Virus record (IMG/VR): IMGVR_UViG_3300032164_000019
Coordinates: 1-53,546 of that record
DNA from: a virus
Length of the DNA: 53,546 nucleotides
Reading direction: 5' to 3' (one strand)
Shown: in pieces, positions 10,842-22,941 of the stretch
How the letters are laid out: each line of letters begins with the position of its first letter
Position numbering within the stretch: position 1 is the first letter of the stretch
Notes under the pieces: generated by a model
Database searches by the model: none
The model's input: the letters and a program-made list of their open reading frames with translations, nothing else
What the model was told of the DNA's origin: nothing
Program-made: the position numbers and the translations under genes

Positions 10842-13640
10842 TTATGGTAGAGATATACCCCTAGCAATCATAACCACTTTTAAATATAAATACGCTTGGG
10901 TGTATTCGATATCGGATAAATCTCGATTGTAAACTAACACATATGCTACATTTCCATCTAAAAAATTTCCGACATCTAAAACATTACTGTTAATATATTC
11001 GATAACATTTATACCACCGTAATAACCTGTACCAAAAGCCCTTTCTCCAAAATAATTTGTGTCAGTATTAACTATTTGACTAGAAAAATATCTAAATCCC
11101 CAAAGTGTTTTTCCAAAAATAGAACGATTAAAATAACTATTATTTGTATACGGCGGAACAAATCCTTTATTTCCTATAATCCATCCGCTTGAATTATTTA
11201 CTATAGGAGTTCCATCAACATCAACACCATATTGCCCAGTAACTTTTAATGTCCTATTTACATCACCAGTAAGAGTATTCGCATTATATCGCAAACATGC
11301 CGTAAACCATGTTTGAGGAATGATAGTTCCATTTGGGGTACTTACCAATAAATCATTTCTTATTCCGTTATTTTTTTGAGATCGAAATATTAATGCTCCA
11401 TTTGTATCAACACTTATACTATAACCAGAAACGGTAGTATTACCAGTAACATCTATACATCCAATAAAATCATTTATGGAATTTAAATTATTTACCTTTG
11501 CGATTATCACTACCGTTTGTTTTAATGGATTAACAGGAACAGTTAAACATGTAGCCATTTGGTCTACTCCATTAAATAATAATCCGGTAGATGAAAATGA
11601 TGGATCGGAGGTTTCAATATTTGAAGTTCTACCTATTACACCGTGGTGCTTATCATTAACCGATTGTATATCCCACAATCTTTGTCTATCCGATAAATTT
11701 AAAATACAATCATATTCAGTAAGGAGTTCAAGTGTTGGAACATTATTGGGTATCTTAATTATCTTTACATACGGATCAGCAACATGATTTCTTTTGGTTT
11801 CAGGTTCTAATGTTACGGTTTCAATTGTTGTGGTACCATACAAATCCATAGATGTGTTAGCTGGTTGGTATGGTTCGTAATAATAATCATCATTAGGAGA
11901 AACGTAATCAAGGTCACGCCCGGCAAATATTGTTTTAAGATTTGAAAATGTAGTAGGATCTTGAAATTCCTCGATATCTCCAGCATTTACATGATATCTT
12001 TGACGGAAATGTTCATATGGAGCATAATAAAATTTATTCCGTTCAAGATTTTTGTATGTTGGATCTATCATGAAGTGAGATTCTATATCAACTTCACCGA
12101 ATACAATAGTACCGGCGGGATGTAATAATTTCTTTACAATATCCCTATATGTATTAATAGAATTTCCTGTTTTTAAAACATACGAAAAATCTTGCCAATA
12201 ATAACTATCCTGTAATCTTTTATCGTTTGATAGGAAACTATCAGTACCAACCCATCTACCAGGAAAAGTACCTAAAGCTCCTATACCTAATGTTATTTCG
12301 GCATTACCATTTCCTATATTTGTTACATCCGCTGTTGCAGACGTATAATCTAAACCAAAATCTTTGATGGCGATTTTCTTTATTTGACCTAAAGCAATAC
12401 TATAATGCGAATCGATTGTAGGTAATATAGACCAATCCTCATTAACCGTAAATTTATTGGTCTCCATATCAAATGATATGATACGTTTGGTTTCACCAAT
12501 TCCAGGACCATCAATGATAGAAATATTCATACCAACATAATAATTTTCATCTTTAGGAGGATCTATCGTAATTGTGGGTGGACCGGTATATGAAGAACCT
12601 GGATTTGTAACGATAATTCTTTCGACTTTACCTAACAAATTGAGAACTGCTACTGCTGTTCCATTTCCAGTAACAGTAACATCCGGTGTAGAAGTATAAC
12701 TATACCCCTGCGATAAAACTCTAATTTTGTCTATCGAATCTGATTCAGCAAGAGCCGTATGTAAAATAGCCACAGCCGTAGCGGTAAATGAAGTTACGGT
12801 TATAGTTGGAGATGTATATGTTATAGGCGGACCTATATCATCTACAGCACTATTCTCGGAAGAAATTACTCTACCAATTATTGTACCACCAACAGATTCG
12901 ATTGATATTAAAGCATTAGAACCATCACCATCAACGATAATTAAATCATTTGCGGAATATCCGGTACCCGGATTAACTATAGTAGCCTCGGATACTATTC
13001 CATATATGCTTTCTTGTATAATATTGTTATTATCCAAATAAACATTAATTAATTCACCAGGAATAAATGTACCCAATACACTAGATAACGTTAATTCGGA
13101 TACTAAGTTTGCTCCAATATTAAATCGTATAACACTTTCAATGTGGGCATGTGCCCCAGACTCTACGCCTCTTAATTCTCTTGATACAAAAGCCGAAGTA
13201 TCATGAATAGTTGTTACTCGTATAACCTTTTGAGTATCCCATTTACCATCCGATGGTCGTAAAAGATCTTTTTTAGGATAATAAAACTCCACATTTTCAT
13301 TATATAATATTCGGAAAAGAAATTTATAACTTTTTTCAGAACCTCTAGCCCGGTAGAAATCTTTAATATGTTTGACCAACAATCTTTTATCAGCTAAAAC
13401 GGATATTGGTATATTAACTAAAAATTCTTTTCGGAAATGGTCAACAAATTCATCTAATGTTAAATCCACATCACGGTAGGTAATAAGATTTTTTATACCA
13501 GTATACGCATTTCCGGTTAATTCCAACCATTCATAATAAGCTTCGAGAAAAGCTATAAATGTAGGATAATTTTCTTTTATAAAATCAGGTAATTGTTGAT
13601 TTATAAAAGGCGAAATAGATCGTTCTGGGATTCTTAGCAT
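10842..13640 (-). CDS. Baseplate wedge protein, probable gp7 counterpart, with C-terminal LamG-like domain (932 aa)
   Basis: The N-terminal motif (FINQQLPDFIKENYPTFIAF followed by LEAYYEWLE) and the segment with RARGSEKSYKFLFRILYNE recur in large wedge proteins of T4-like marine phages. Position between gp6 and gp8 is that of gp7 in T4 (1032 aa). The middle has Gly-rich beta repeats (GYSYTSTPDVTVTGNG) like those of the neighbouring gp8. Residues about 650-930 resemble a LamG/concanavalin-type sandwich (LLFNGVDQMATCL, WFTACLRYN, FGKTLWGFRYFS, VAYVLVYNRDLSDIE), which may bind carbohydrate. The gp7 identity rests mainly on synteny. Confidence 0.75.
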   Translation of the reverse strand: MLRIPERSISPFINQQLPDFIKENYPTFIAFLEAYYEWLELTGNAYTGIKNLITYRDVDLTLDEFVDHFRKEFLVNIPISVLADKRLLVKHIKDFYRARGSEKSYKFLFRILYNENVEFYYPKKDLLRPSDGKWDTQKVIRVTTIHDTSAFVSRELRGVESGAHAHIESVIRFNIGANLVSELTLSSVLGTFIPGELINVYLDNNNIIQESIYGIVSEATIVNPGTGYSANDLIIVDGDGSNALISIESVGGTIIGRVISSENSAVDDIGPPITYTSPTITVTSFTATAVAILHTALAESDSIDKIRVLSQGYSYTSTPDVTVTGNGTAVAVLNLLGKVERIIVTNPGSSYTGPPTITIDPPKDENYYVGMNISIIDGPGIGETKRIISFDMETNKFTVNEDWSILPTIDSHYSIALGQIKKIAIKDFGLDYTSATADVTNIGNGNAEITLGIGALGTFPGRWVGTDSFLSNDKRLQDSYYWQDFSYVLKTGNSINTYRDIVKKLLHPAGTIVFGEVDIESHFMIDPTYKNLERNKFYYAPYEHFRQRYHVNAGDIEEFQDPTTFSNLKTIFAGRDLDYVSPNDDYYYEPYQPANTSMDLYGTTTIETVTLEPETKRNHVADPYVKIIKIPNNVPTLELLTEYDCILNLSDRQRLWDIQSVNDKHHGVIGRTSNIETSDPSFSSTGLLFNGVDQMATCLTVPVNPLKQTVVIIAKVNNLNSINDFIGCIDVTGNTTVSGYSISVDTNGALIFRSQKNNGIRNDLLVSTPNGTIIPQTWFTACLRYNANTLTGDVNRTLKVTGQYGVDVDGTPIVNNSSGWIIGNKGFVPPYTNNSYFNRSIFGKTLWGFRYFSSQIVNTDTNYFGERAFGTGYYGGINVIEYINSNVLDVGNFLDGNVAYVLVYNRDLSDIEYTQAYLYLKVVMIARGISLP

Positions 13641-13645
13641 TTACA

Positions 13646-15454
13646 TTATACCGAATTTGTTTGCATATTTACGGTTACATCATTTGTTTCTAAAGTTATG
13701 ATATCATTTCTAAGAGGAATAATATCATTTACCGTTGGTGTAGCAGATACTTTAATTTCTAAAGATCCATCATAAATGCTATCTGGTATAAATTCTACCA
13801 AAGTAACTTCACCAGTATCATAATTTACAGTTCCGGCATTAGATTTTACTATGACTATGCTTGTCCCAACTCGTTTATATACACGTAAAGTACCTAAACC
13901 ATCATCATCAATTTGGAATAAATCTCCGCTTTCATATGCTTGTGTATACGTCGGATCGCTGGTAACAACAAACTTAGAACTGGATATCGTACTAGGTTTT
14001 ATAGCGTTATTATAATTTATAGCAACGTCTTGAAATATTCCTAAAATAGGAGTAAACCGTTTTTGTATTTTAAGATTTGTTAAATTATTTAGGATACTAT
14101 TTTCGCATTCATCAATTTCTCTGGATAATCGACTATACCTAAAAGTATTTTCAAATTTGTTTATTTCAGTTAAAGCAAAATCGTTTATTACGGTAATTAC
14201 CAAATTCTTCAATTGGTTAGATGTAAGCGTAGTTAATTGTGGATTATATTTTATTAAAGATGTTATTTCAAGGAAAATATAAGAAGGATCTATTATCTCA
14301 GGTATAACCGTTACAACATTTTTTGATTTTAAGATATCAGAAATAATGGCAGCCTTTGTAACTTCTGTTATAACATAACCACTTGCTGGTTTTAATGATA
14401 TAAACACTTTGCCATAAATTGGTGGATCATTATTTTCTCCACCCCATACCGATAACGAATCTATATTAGGATAATCTCTCTGAAGGATTGTTTTATAATC
14501 GGATGCGGTAACAGCCCGATTTTGTGCCTCATAATTTTTAGGAGCAGAAAATCTAACACTTTCAATATCTTCTCTGTCCGAACCACCATACGCCGCTGTT
14601 ACAGTCGTTACCGTAACATCCGAATATCCGCCAGCAGCGGTAACACACTCAAATGTTGATGCTTTATTTGGTGTATCTTTATTACCGGTTATGTATTCTA
14701 TAATTATTATATTATTGTCAACCAGAGATTTACCTATAAAACCATCACCAAAATAAACCTCATATTTACTATCTTCGGTTTCCTGTAAAAAGAAGACCAA
14801 AGAACCTCCACTCAATTCATTTACATCATCAGCCAATTCATAAACTTCTGTAAATGAATTGGCTGAACTCGCTTGAACTCTTACGGTAATAGTTGAAGTA
14901 TCTACATTAGCATTAGGTATAACATATTTCAAATCGGTATTGGATAAATCTACCACATATCTGTGTGTATACCCAATTCCTTCTTTCAAAATAACATCGG
15001 TTGCGTTGTATTTAGTATTAATTATATCCAAATCTAAAGTATAGGTTCGATCGGTAACAAACGTATATGTAGTTCCATCTAAGATACTTGAAAATTTGGT
15101 AAATTTCTCAATAGTGATTTTTGCAGGTGGATTACTAGTTGGAATAATTTCTAAATCAACAACAGCCGTAGCAGATACACAACTTCTAGGAACATAATTT
15201 AGTTGTTTTGCTATTGACACAATGGAATTTCTTAGATCCGCGCTGTCTAAAAATTGTTCATTGGCCACCATATTGAGATAATATGCTAGATATTGGGTAT
15301 TATACGATAAAATATCTAATAATATAGATAATCCTGATCCTTCAAAATCGTAATCGGTAAAAGTGCTTTGTGATTTTAGGAATTCTTTAAGACTAGCTTT
15401 TATTCCATCAAAATCTAAATCGGTAATTTGGAACTTTTTATTTGGATTTGCCAT
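13646..15454 (-). CDS. 6: Baseplate wedge protein gp6 (602 aa)
   Basis: The N-terminus contains the gp6/gpJ hallmark: LKEFLKSQSTFTDYDFEGSG followed by LSILLDILSYNTQYLAYYLNMVANEQFLDSA. The later NYEAQNRAVTASDYKTILQRDYP stretch is typical of the J-like wedge domain. gp6 forms the iris-like ring that connects wedges. Length is close to T4 gp6 (660 aa). The ATG overlaps the stop of gp25 upstream by one base, the usual order 25-6. High confidence. Confidence 0.93.
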   Translation of the reverse strand: MANPNKKFQITDLDFDGIKASLKEFLKSQSTFTDYDFEGSGLSILLDILSYNTQYLAYYLNMVANEQFLDSADLRNSIVSIAKQLNYVPRSCVSATAVVDLEIIPTSNPPAKITIEKFTKFSSILDGTTYTFVTDRTYTLDLDIINTKYNATDVILKEGIGYTHRYVVDLSNTDLKYVIPNANVDTSTITVRVQASSANSFTEVYELADDVNELSGGSLVFFLQETEDSKYEVYFGDGFIGKSLVDNNIIIIEYITGNKDTPNKASTFECVTAAGGYSDVTVTTVTAAYGGSDREDIESVRFSAPKNYEAQNRAVTASDYKTILQRDYPNIDSLSVWGGENNDPPIYGKVFISLKPASGYVITEVTKAAIISDILKSKNVVTVIPEIIDPSYIFLEITSLIKYNPQLTTLTSNQLKNLVITVINDFALTEINKFENTFRYSRLSREIDECENSILNNLTNLKIQKRFTPILGIFQDVAINYNNAIKPSTISSSKFVVTSDPTYTQAYESGDLFQIDDDGLGTLRVYKRVGTSIVIVKSNAGTVNYDTGEVTLVEFIPDSIYDGSLEIKVSATPTVNDIIPLRNDIITLETNDVTVNMQTNSV

Positions 15455-15843
15455 TATCTTAACCGTTCTAATATTAGTGGTAATGATATAGGTTCGGGTC
15501 TATTGTTTATAGAAAAAACTATCAACGCATTATAAGCATTTTGGTCTGAATTAGCTGATACTGTTACACCTATAACACTAACTCTAGGTTCGAAATTATT
15601 TAGTACCTCTTCAATAGATTTTTTAATCCTAATAGCCGTTAACTGTTCGATGTTTTCAAATAACATTGCCGTTACATCACAACCAATCTCCGGATGCATT
15701 GGTCGTTCATAGTGTTTAGTAAACACTAAAGCTTTAACGGATTCTATGATAGATCTGGTATCTAGGTGTCTAGCTACATCTCCAGTAATTGGATGCCGAG
15801 TGAAAGCTAAATTTAGATCTTTAAATTGGCGTGTTATTGGCAT
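15454..15843 (-). CDS. 25: Baseplate wedge protein gp25 (129 aa)
   Basis: Sequence features of the gp25 / W family are clear: DLNLAFTRHPITGDVARHLD, then IIESVKALVFTKHYERPMHPEIGCDV, and an IKKSIEEVLNNFEPRVSVIGV segment. T4 gp25 is 132 aa. It is a wedge core component that contacts gp6 and the sheath. A TATAAATA box lies six bases before the ATG, very close for a conventional leader. The stop overlaps the gp6 start. Confidence 0.95.
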   Translation of the reverse strand: MPITRQFKDLNLAFTRHPITGDVARHLDTRSIIESVKALVFTKHYERPMHPEIGCDVTAMLFENIEQLTAIRIKKSIEEVLNNFEPRVSVIGVTVSANSDQNAYNALIVFSINNRPEPISLPLILERLR

Positions 15844-15873
15844 TATTAATATTTATATGTTAAAAAAGGATAT

Positions 15874-18418
<2,545 letters not shown>

Positions 18419-18487
18419 ATACAATTATTTATCTAGGACTTATACACTCTCTAGAGTACCTGGTCCCCTCTAAATGAATACATTTAT

Positions 18488-18516
18488 ATTATAGCAGTTT
18501 AAAGAGTGTTTGTCAA
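18488..18516 (-). promoter_or_regulatory. Sigma70 promoter, consensus -35 and -10
   Basis: On the minus strand TTGACA (18516-18511) and TATAAT (18493-18488) are separated by 17 bp. It lies in the 126-base gap between gp27 and gp5 and should start a transcript near 18481 covering gp5, the collagen-like gene and the wedge genes. Confidence 0.8.
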
Positions 18517-18544
18517 GCATTTGCCAAAATATATTTTCATATCT

Positions 18545-19849
18545 TTATGGGAACGGAGAAAAAACTGAATCTTTAAACAATTCCATATGATTCGTATAAT
18601 CCGTGCTTTTTACGTGATGCCTTAGACTAGCGATTATATATTTACCAGAAAAATACTTCTCTTCACGTGGTTTGATTTCACCTTCGTATATCGGTTCTGG
18701 AGATGGTAAATATATTCGGACTATTTCACCAACAGTCCTATTACTATCACCCGGGGTTATCATTTTTAATTTTAAATTATGTATTTGCTCCAATTGTGAA
18801 GCGCGTTGTAATAACCATTGGTCCGCATGATTTTCAAATTGTTGTCCGACCCTAGAAGGATACATTTTTATTTTAGCGTTTGGATTTATTAAAGATCCTT
18901 CTTGATCTGAAATAAAGGTAAATCCGCTTTTTTTTCTTTCTATATCTTGTTTCGTAGCCGGTTCAACGTGTTTAAATTTCTCCCAAGTTTTCTTGTAGTC
19001 AAACTCAGTGGTGAACGCTTTTTTACGATCTATGCTATGAATTAATAGTCTGCTCCCATACTCCCCACGCTCTAAATTCTTCAATATATCAATGGGGTCC
19101 GCGAACTCATAAGATTGAATCCCTCGGAAATCTTGGGGTAAATCTCGCAACATGTGCGAAGCGTCACTATCGTATGGTAAACGCACGTTTGCCACTTGAT
19201 ATACATAAGTCATTATTGGTCCGGATACATCCATCAATTTCGATAGAGAACAAAAATTGAATCCATTCCTATTTTCAAAATAAATATAATTCGATCCTTC
19301 ATACGCTACAGAATTAGCTCTTGCTGCTAACCAATTTATAGCTCTAATTGGGTTCCAATTAGGAATAACTATATGGTGTAAATACTTTGTTGGTTCGACG
19401 ATTTGCACATATGGATTTTCTAAATAATTATAGTGTATATCCTCAAATATAGATGATATTAATTTTCCTTTATAACTTTTGCTTACTCGGGTATTAAAAT
19501 CCTTAAAATGTATTTCTGAGGTAAAATGTATAACGTAAGTCTGAGATCTTTCGGCGGATAATTTTGCATCCGAAACTTTATATACCCTAAACTCTTTTAA
19601 GTATGGATTTTTTCTATTTGGAGATTGGAATTCTATTAATATCTTTTCGAATCCGAAAATAGGAATATTTCGAATTAGGTTTGAAGAATCGCCCACAACA
19701 ATATTACCATAAACCGTATTATTGAATAGGTCTTCGTGGATATTAATTTCAGCCGTTACATGACGTAACTCCACAACCGCACCGGTTTTGGATGTTATCT
19801 GGACACGGTGAATCAATACATCTCTTGCATATGTATTATTGATTTCCAT
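18545..19849 (-). CDS. 27: Baseplate central hub gp27 (434 aa)
   Basis: The protein has the gp27/gpD-type tube-domain pattern: an N-terminal beta domain (VLIHRVQITSKTGAVVELRH, INIHEDLFNNTVYGNIVVGDSSNLIRNIP), a middle segment with IFEDIHYNY and PIRAINWLAARAN, and a C-terminal segment with GEIVRIYLPSP and FSGKYIIASLRHHV. T4 gp27 is 391 aa. It forms the trimeric hub ring on which gp5 sits. It overlaps the gp53 stop by one base and precedes gp5. Confidence is high from motifs plus synteny. Confidence 0.9.
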   Translation of the reverse strand: MEINNTYARDVLIHRVQITSKTGAVVELRHVTAEINIHEDLFNNTVYGNIVVGDSSNLIRNIPIFGFEKILIEFQSPNRKNPYLKEFRVYKVSDAKLSAERSQTYVIHFTSEIHFKDFNTRVSKSYKGKLISSIFEDIHYNYLENPYVQIVEPTKYLHHIVIPNWNPIRAINWLAARANSVAYEGSNYIYFENRNGFNFCSLSKLMDVSGPIMTYVYQVANVRLPYDSDASHMLRDLPQDFRGIQSYEFADPIDILKNLERGEYGSRLLIHSIDRKKAFTTEFDYKKTWEKFKHVEPATKQDIERKKSGFTFISDQEGSLINPNAKIKMYPSRVGQQFENHADQWLLQRASQLEQIHNLKLKMITPGDSNRTVGEIVRIYLPSPEPIYEGEIKPREEKYFSGKYIIASLRHHVKSTDYTNHMELFKDSVFSPFP

Positions 19850-20382
19850 TATTCACTTAATCCACTTAAAAGTTTATCTATTTCTTCCTCTATTTGACCT
19901 AGGTAAACTTTTTCCAACAATTTGATTGTTCTTTTAGATTCATTAACACCATTATAATAATCGTAGCAATTTACGGCTAATCTTTCATTATCGGCTAAAT
20001 CATCATATGTGGTAAAATCGATATAATTACCATACAAATCTTCATAGTGATGGATAAGTTGAGTCGAAGCTTCTACCGAACCATATATACTTTTAATAAA
20101 GGCTATAAAATTATTATATGACATCAACCAATCAAAATATGGATCAGTAACATCATTACACATCATTACAATCCAATAATATTTGGTAGATCCGTAATAC
20201 TTATGAGCAATAGTTTCAGGAGAATCTCCATCTTCTAATATCCATTGATCGTAGACATATAAGTTATTTTTAACGAGATTCCGAATCTTTACGCGATGTA
20301 CTATATTGGTTAAAAGATAAAATATTCCAGATCCATCTACATCAAATTCTTTTAATGGAAATTTTGAAAAATAGCCAGTCAT
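19849..20382 (-). CDS. 53: Baseplate wedge protein gp53 (177 aa)
   Basis: Residues about 42-80 (YDQWILEDGDSPETIAHKYY, then GSTKYYWIVMMCNDVTDPYFDW) are the LysM-like motif found in gp53. T4 gp53 is 196 aa. It clamps neighbouring wedges together in the baseplate. The gene overlaps gp48 upstream and gp27 downstream by single bases, so the three are translationally coupled. Confidence 0.92.
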   Translation of the reverse strand: MTGYFSKFPLKEFDVDGSGIFYLLTNIVHRVKIRNLVKNNLYVYDQWILEDGDSPETIAHKYYGSTKYYWIVMMCNDVTDPYFDWLMSYNNFIAFIKSIYGSVEASTQLIHHYEDLYGNYIDFTTYDDLADNERLAVNCYDYYNGVNESKRTIKLLEKVYLGQIEEEIDKLLSGLSE

Positions 20383-21536
20383 TAGTAACCTTCTTCGATC
20401 CGTTTACGAGTCATTATTTCAACTTCTGTAAACTTTAATCCTAAAGTTAGAATAGTTGGAGCACCTCTAAGGTCACCATTAGCAGCATACGTTGTTCTAA
20501 AAGGAACATATGCTCTATTAGGTGTGTAATTTACCGAAATATTGGTAAGTACGCATGTGGATATTTTATTCACATAGTTATTTTCTTCTCCAGCAACGTA
20601 AAACACGATATCAAATTCAGCCGGATAAATCCAAAATCTTCCTATACCTGAAGTATTTAATTCTGGAGTGGCATAATATTTGAAGGTTTTTATAATTTCT
20701 CTAACTTCATTAGATTCTTCTGGAGAATCGGGCATAAATTTCCACTCGAAGGAAAATGATCTAAAATCCGGAGCTTCAAATATTACTTCACGGTGAGGAT
20801 TAAATGCGATCCGACCCTGTAAAAAAGCGGCTTCGGCTGCCTTATTTGCTCCATGATAACCTAAAATATTACTAATACCAGTTAATGTGTCATTTATGAG
20901 AGAATGTGCGGCCGTTCCTACTATTTCCCTTAGGTCTAAACCAGGTGCACTACCTTCCTTCGCAGTTGTTAGCTGCATCAAATCTCCGATTAATTTTAAT
21001 TGTTCGGATTTCCAGTTTTGACTATATAATGCTTGTATAGAAGGAGGCATGTACAGAGCTATCATTTTATTGATTCGTGTGGTTTGCCTGGAGGTATTAC
21101 CTCTTTGGGCGAGCGTATTATTAGCTCTAGCAATATTAGAATTAACTCTCGATAAATCCGATCCTACCAAACCAGCCGCATTATTAAATTTTCTAAAATT
21201 GGTTAATGATTGACCCTCTTTAGGGGAAAACATTTGCGCCATTTCCATATATTCGGTAATTAACGAATTCGTTTCATTAACGAAAAAACATACATAATGA
21301 TTTACTTCAGGAGATCCCAAATTCGAAGGATACCGTAAATTTTCATATTCAGAACTACTCAAAGGATTAGTGGGTATAACACTATTAAGAGCATCTCTAT
21401 TACTAGTTCCATAAGAACTATTGGCCGTTGGTTTTAAGGCACCTACGGCATTGGCCATATTTTCTTTTAGATCAAAACTCGAAACTTTTTTAAAAGCTGC
21501 CTGACCCGCGTTTTTAATGTTATCTAATAATCCCAT
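20382..21536 (-). CDS. 48: Baseplate tail-tube cap protein gp48 (384 aa)
   Basis: The N-terminus MGLLDNIKNAGQAAFKKVSS and the later INDTLTGISNILGYHGANKA, with PDFRSFSFEWKFMPDSPEES and the FRTTYAANGDLRGAPTILTL end, match gp48-type tube-adaptor proteins of T4-like marine phages (T4 gp48, 364 aa). It caps the hub and starts the tail tube with gp54, which lies in the divergent plus-strand operon. The ATG is only 14 bases from the divergent gp4 start, with a TATAAATA box between. Confidence 0.85.
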   Translation of the reverse strand: MGLLDNIKNAGQAAFKKVSSFDLKENMANAVGALKPTANSSYGTSNRDALNSVIPTNPLSSSEYENLRYPSNLGSPEVNHYVCFFVNETNSLITEYMEMAQMFSPKEGQSLTNFRKFNNAAGLVGSDLSRVNSNIARANNTLAQRGNTSRQTTRINKMIALYMPPSIQALYSQNWKSEQLKLIGDLMQLTTAKEGSAPGLDLREIVGTAAHSLINDTLTGISNILGYHGANKAAEAAFLQGRIAFNPHREVIFEAPDFRSFSFEWKFMPDSPEESNEVREIIKTFKYYATPELNTSGIGRFWIYPAEFDIVFYVAGEENNYVNKISTCVLTNISVNYTPNRAYVPFRTTYAANGDLRGAPTILTLGLKFTEVEIMTRKRIEEGY

Positions 21537-21550
21537 ATAACTATATTTAT

Positions 21551-21994
21551 ATGGCTTATTCAGGAAGATTCAAACCAAAAGATTCTCAAAAATATAGAGG
21601 AGATCCAACTAATATCATATTTCGTTCTCTTTGGGAAAGAAACGTAATGATGAAATTTGACGCCGATCCAAATGTATTAATTTGGAGTTCAGAAGAATTT
21701 GTTGTATGGTATAATTCCCCTCTAGATGGTAGAAACCATAGATATTTCCCAGATTTTTGGTTAAAATATAAAAAGAAAAATGGGGAAATAGTAACGTATC
21801 TTGTTGAGGTTAAACCAATTAATCAGATAAATCCTCCTAAAATACCCAAAAGAAAAACAAAAAATTTCTATGAGAGTTGTCGGAGATATGCAGTAAATAA
21901 AGCTAAATGGAAAGCCACAGAAATCCTTTGCGAAAAACAAGGTTGGGAATTTAAACTCTTAACGGAGAAAGATATTCTTCCAGGTCGACGCTAA
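21551..21994 (+). CDS. 4: Head completion protein gp4 (147 aa)
   Basis: The sequence MAYSGRFKPKDSQKYRGDPT, then SLWERNVMMKFDADPNVLIW and RYFPDFWLKYKKKNG with YLVEVKP, matches gp4 (also called gp50) of T4-like phages (150 aa). The PD...E-V-K residues are those of a TnsA-like PD-(D/E)XK nuclease fold. gp4 acts in head completion before tail joining. It is the first gene of a plus-strand operon, divergent from gp48. Confidence 0.92.
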   Translation: MAYSGRFKPKDSQKYRGDPTNIIFRSLWERNVMMKFDADPNVLIWSSEEFVVWYNSPLDGRNHRYFPDFWLKYKKKNGEIVTYLVEVKPINQINPPKIPKRKTKNFYESCRRYAVNKAKWKATEILCEKQGWEFKLLTEKDILPGRR

Positions 21995-22002
21995 ATATTA
22001 GT

Positions 22003-22941
22003 GTGCAAGTATATCGAGATAAAACAGGTAAATTCGTTTCAAAAACTGCTGCTGGCGCTATTGAATCCGCCATTCGGGTAGTAAGAGATATTTTAGGTAA
22101 ATACCGAAAAGTTCCGACTGTAGTTGAAGAATTAATTCCAAAACCTAAAGTTCCAGGTAAGTCTGAAGTTCCTCTTCAACCTAAATTACCTAAATTACCG
22201 GCAGTTAAATTACCACCAATTCCGAAACCAACAACAAGATTTTATGAATCTGGTCGAAAAGTTTATCCTGTTATTCCTAAAATATTCACGGCAGCCAGAT
22301 TAGCTGAATGGGAATTAAAAGATCCTAGAAAACCTAGAGAAGCTATGAATTGGTTAAGACGTATTATTAGGGAATTAGCAGCAAAACCATATGAAAGAGA
22401 ATTGCTAAAAGAAGCGAGTTTACGGAACGAAAATATAACCGAAAGACAAGGTCCTAAGTTAACACCTAAAGACCTAATGCACCGAACAACGAAAACTAGC
22501 GTTGTTCAAATAGGTAGTCTTTATTTATTTGATTACGATCCAAAATGGAAAAAGAAATTACCTTATTATGATATATTCCCCCTAGTATTTCCTATTGAGT
22601 ATTATCCGGATGGGTTCTTAGGGTTAAATCTTCATTATTTGAATCTTGTAGAACGTATATTCTTATTTAGGAATTTATTAGATTTCGCTAATAATACAAA
22701 ATATGATTATTCTACAAGATTACTCCTAGCTTATAGATTATTAAAAGGAGTAGCTAAATATAAGGAACATACTCCTTGTATTAAACGGTATCTAGCAGAC
22801 CATGTGAGGTCGAATTTCCTTAAGGTTAGACCGCAAGATTGGGAAACAGCCGTATTCTTACCTGTTGAGCGATTTATAAAGAAATCGAAAAGCTTTGTGT
22901 GGGCCGAATCAACAAAAAAGCATGGAGGAAGGACTAGATGA
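22003..22941 (+). CDS. Structural-module protein of unknown identity, possibly gp2-like (312 aa)
   Basis: The start is a GTG at 22003 (VQVYRDKTGKFVSKTAAGAI), nine bases after gp4. Residues about 45-75 are Pro/Lys-rich, a flexible linker. The C-terminal half has a distinctive domain: VVQIGSLYLFDYDPKWKKKL, then PYYDIFPLVFPIEYYPDGFL and GLNLHYL. I recall this aromatic-rich domain as recurrent in T4-like phages. In T4 gene 2 (DNA end protector) precedes gene 4, so a gp2-like role is possible from neighbourhood only. The stop overlaps the gp54 ATG in an ATGA. Confidence 0.6.
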   Translation: MQVYRDKTGKFVSKTAAGAIESAIRVVRDILGKYRKVPTVVEELIPKPKVPGKSEVPLQPKLPKLPAVKLPPIPKPTTRFYESGRKVYPVIPKIFTAARLAEWELKDPRKPREAMNWLRRIIRELAAKPYERELLKEASLRNENITERQGPKLTPKDLMHRTTKTSVVQIGSLYLFDYDPKWKKKLPYYDIFPLVFPIEYYPDGFLGLNLHYLNLVERIFLFRNLLDFANNTKYDYSTRLLLAYRLLKGVAKYKEHTPCIKRYLADHVRSNFLKVRPQDWETAVFLPVERFIKKSKSFVWAESTKKHGGRTR

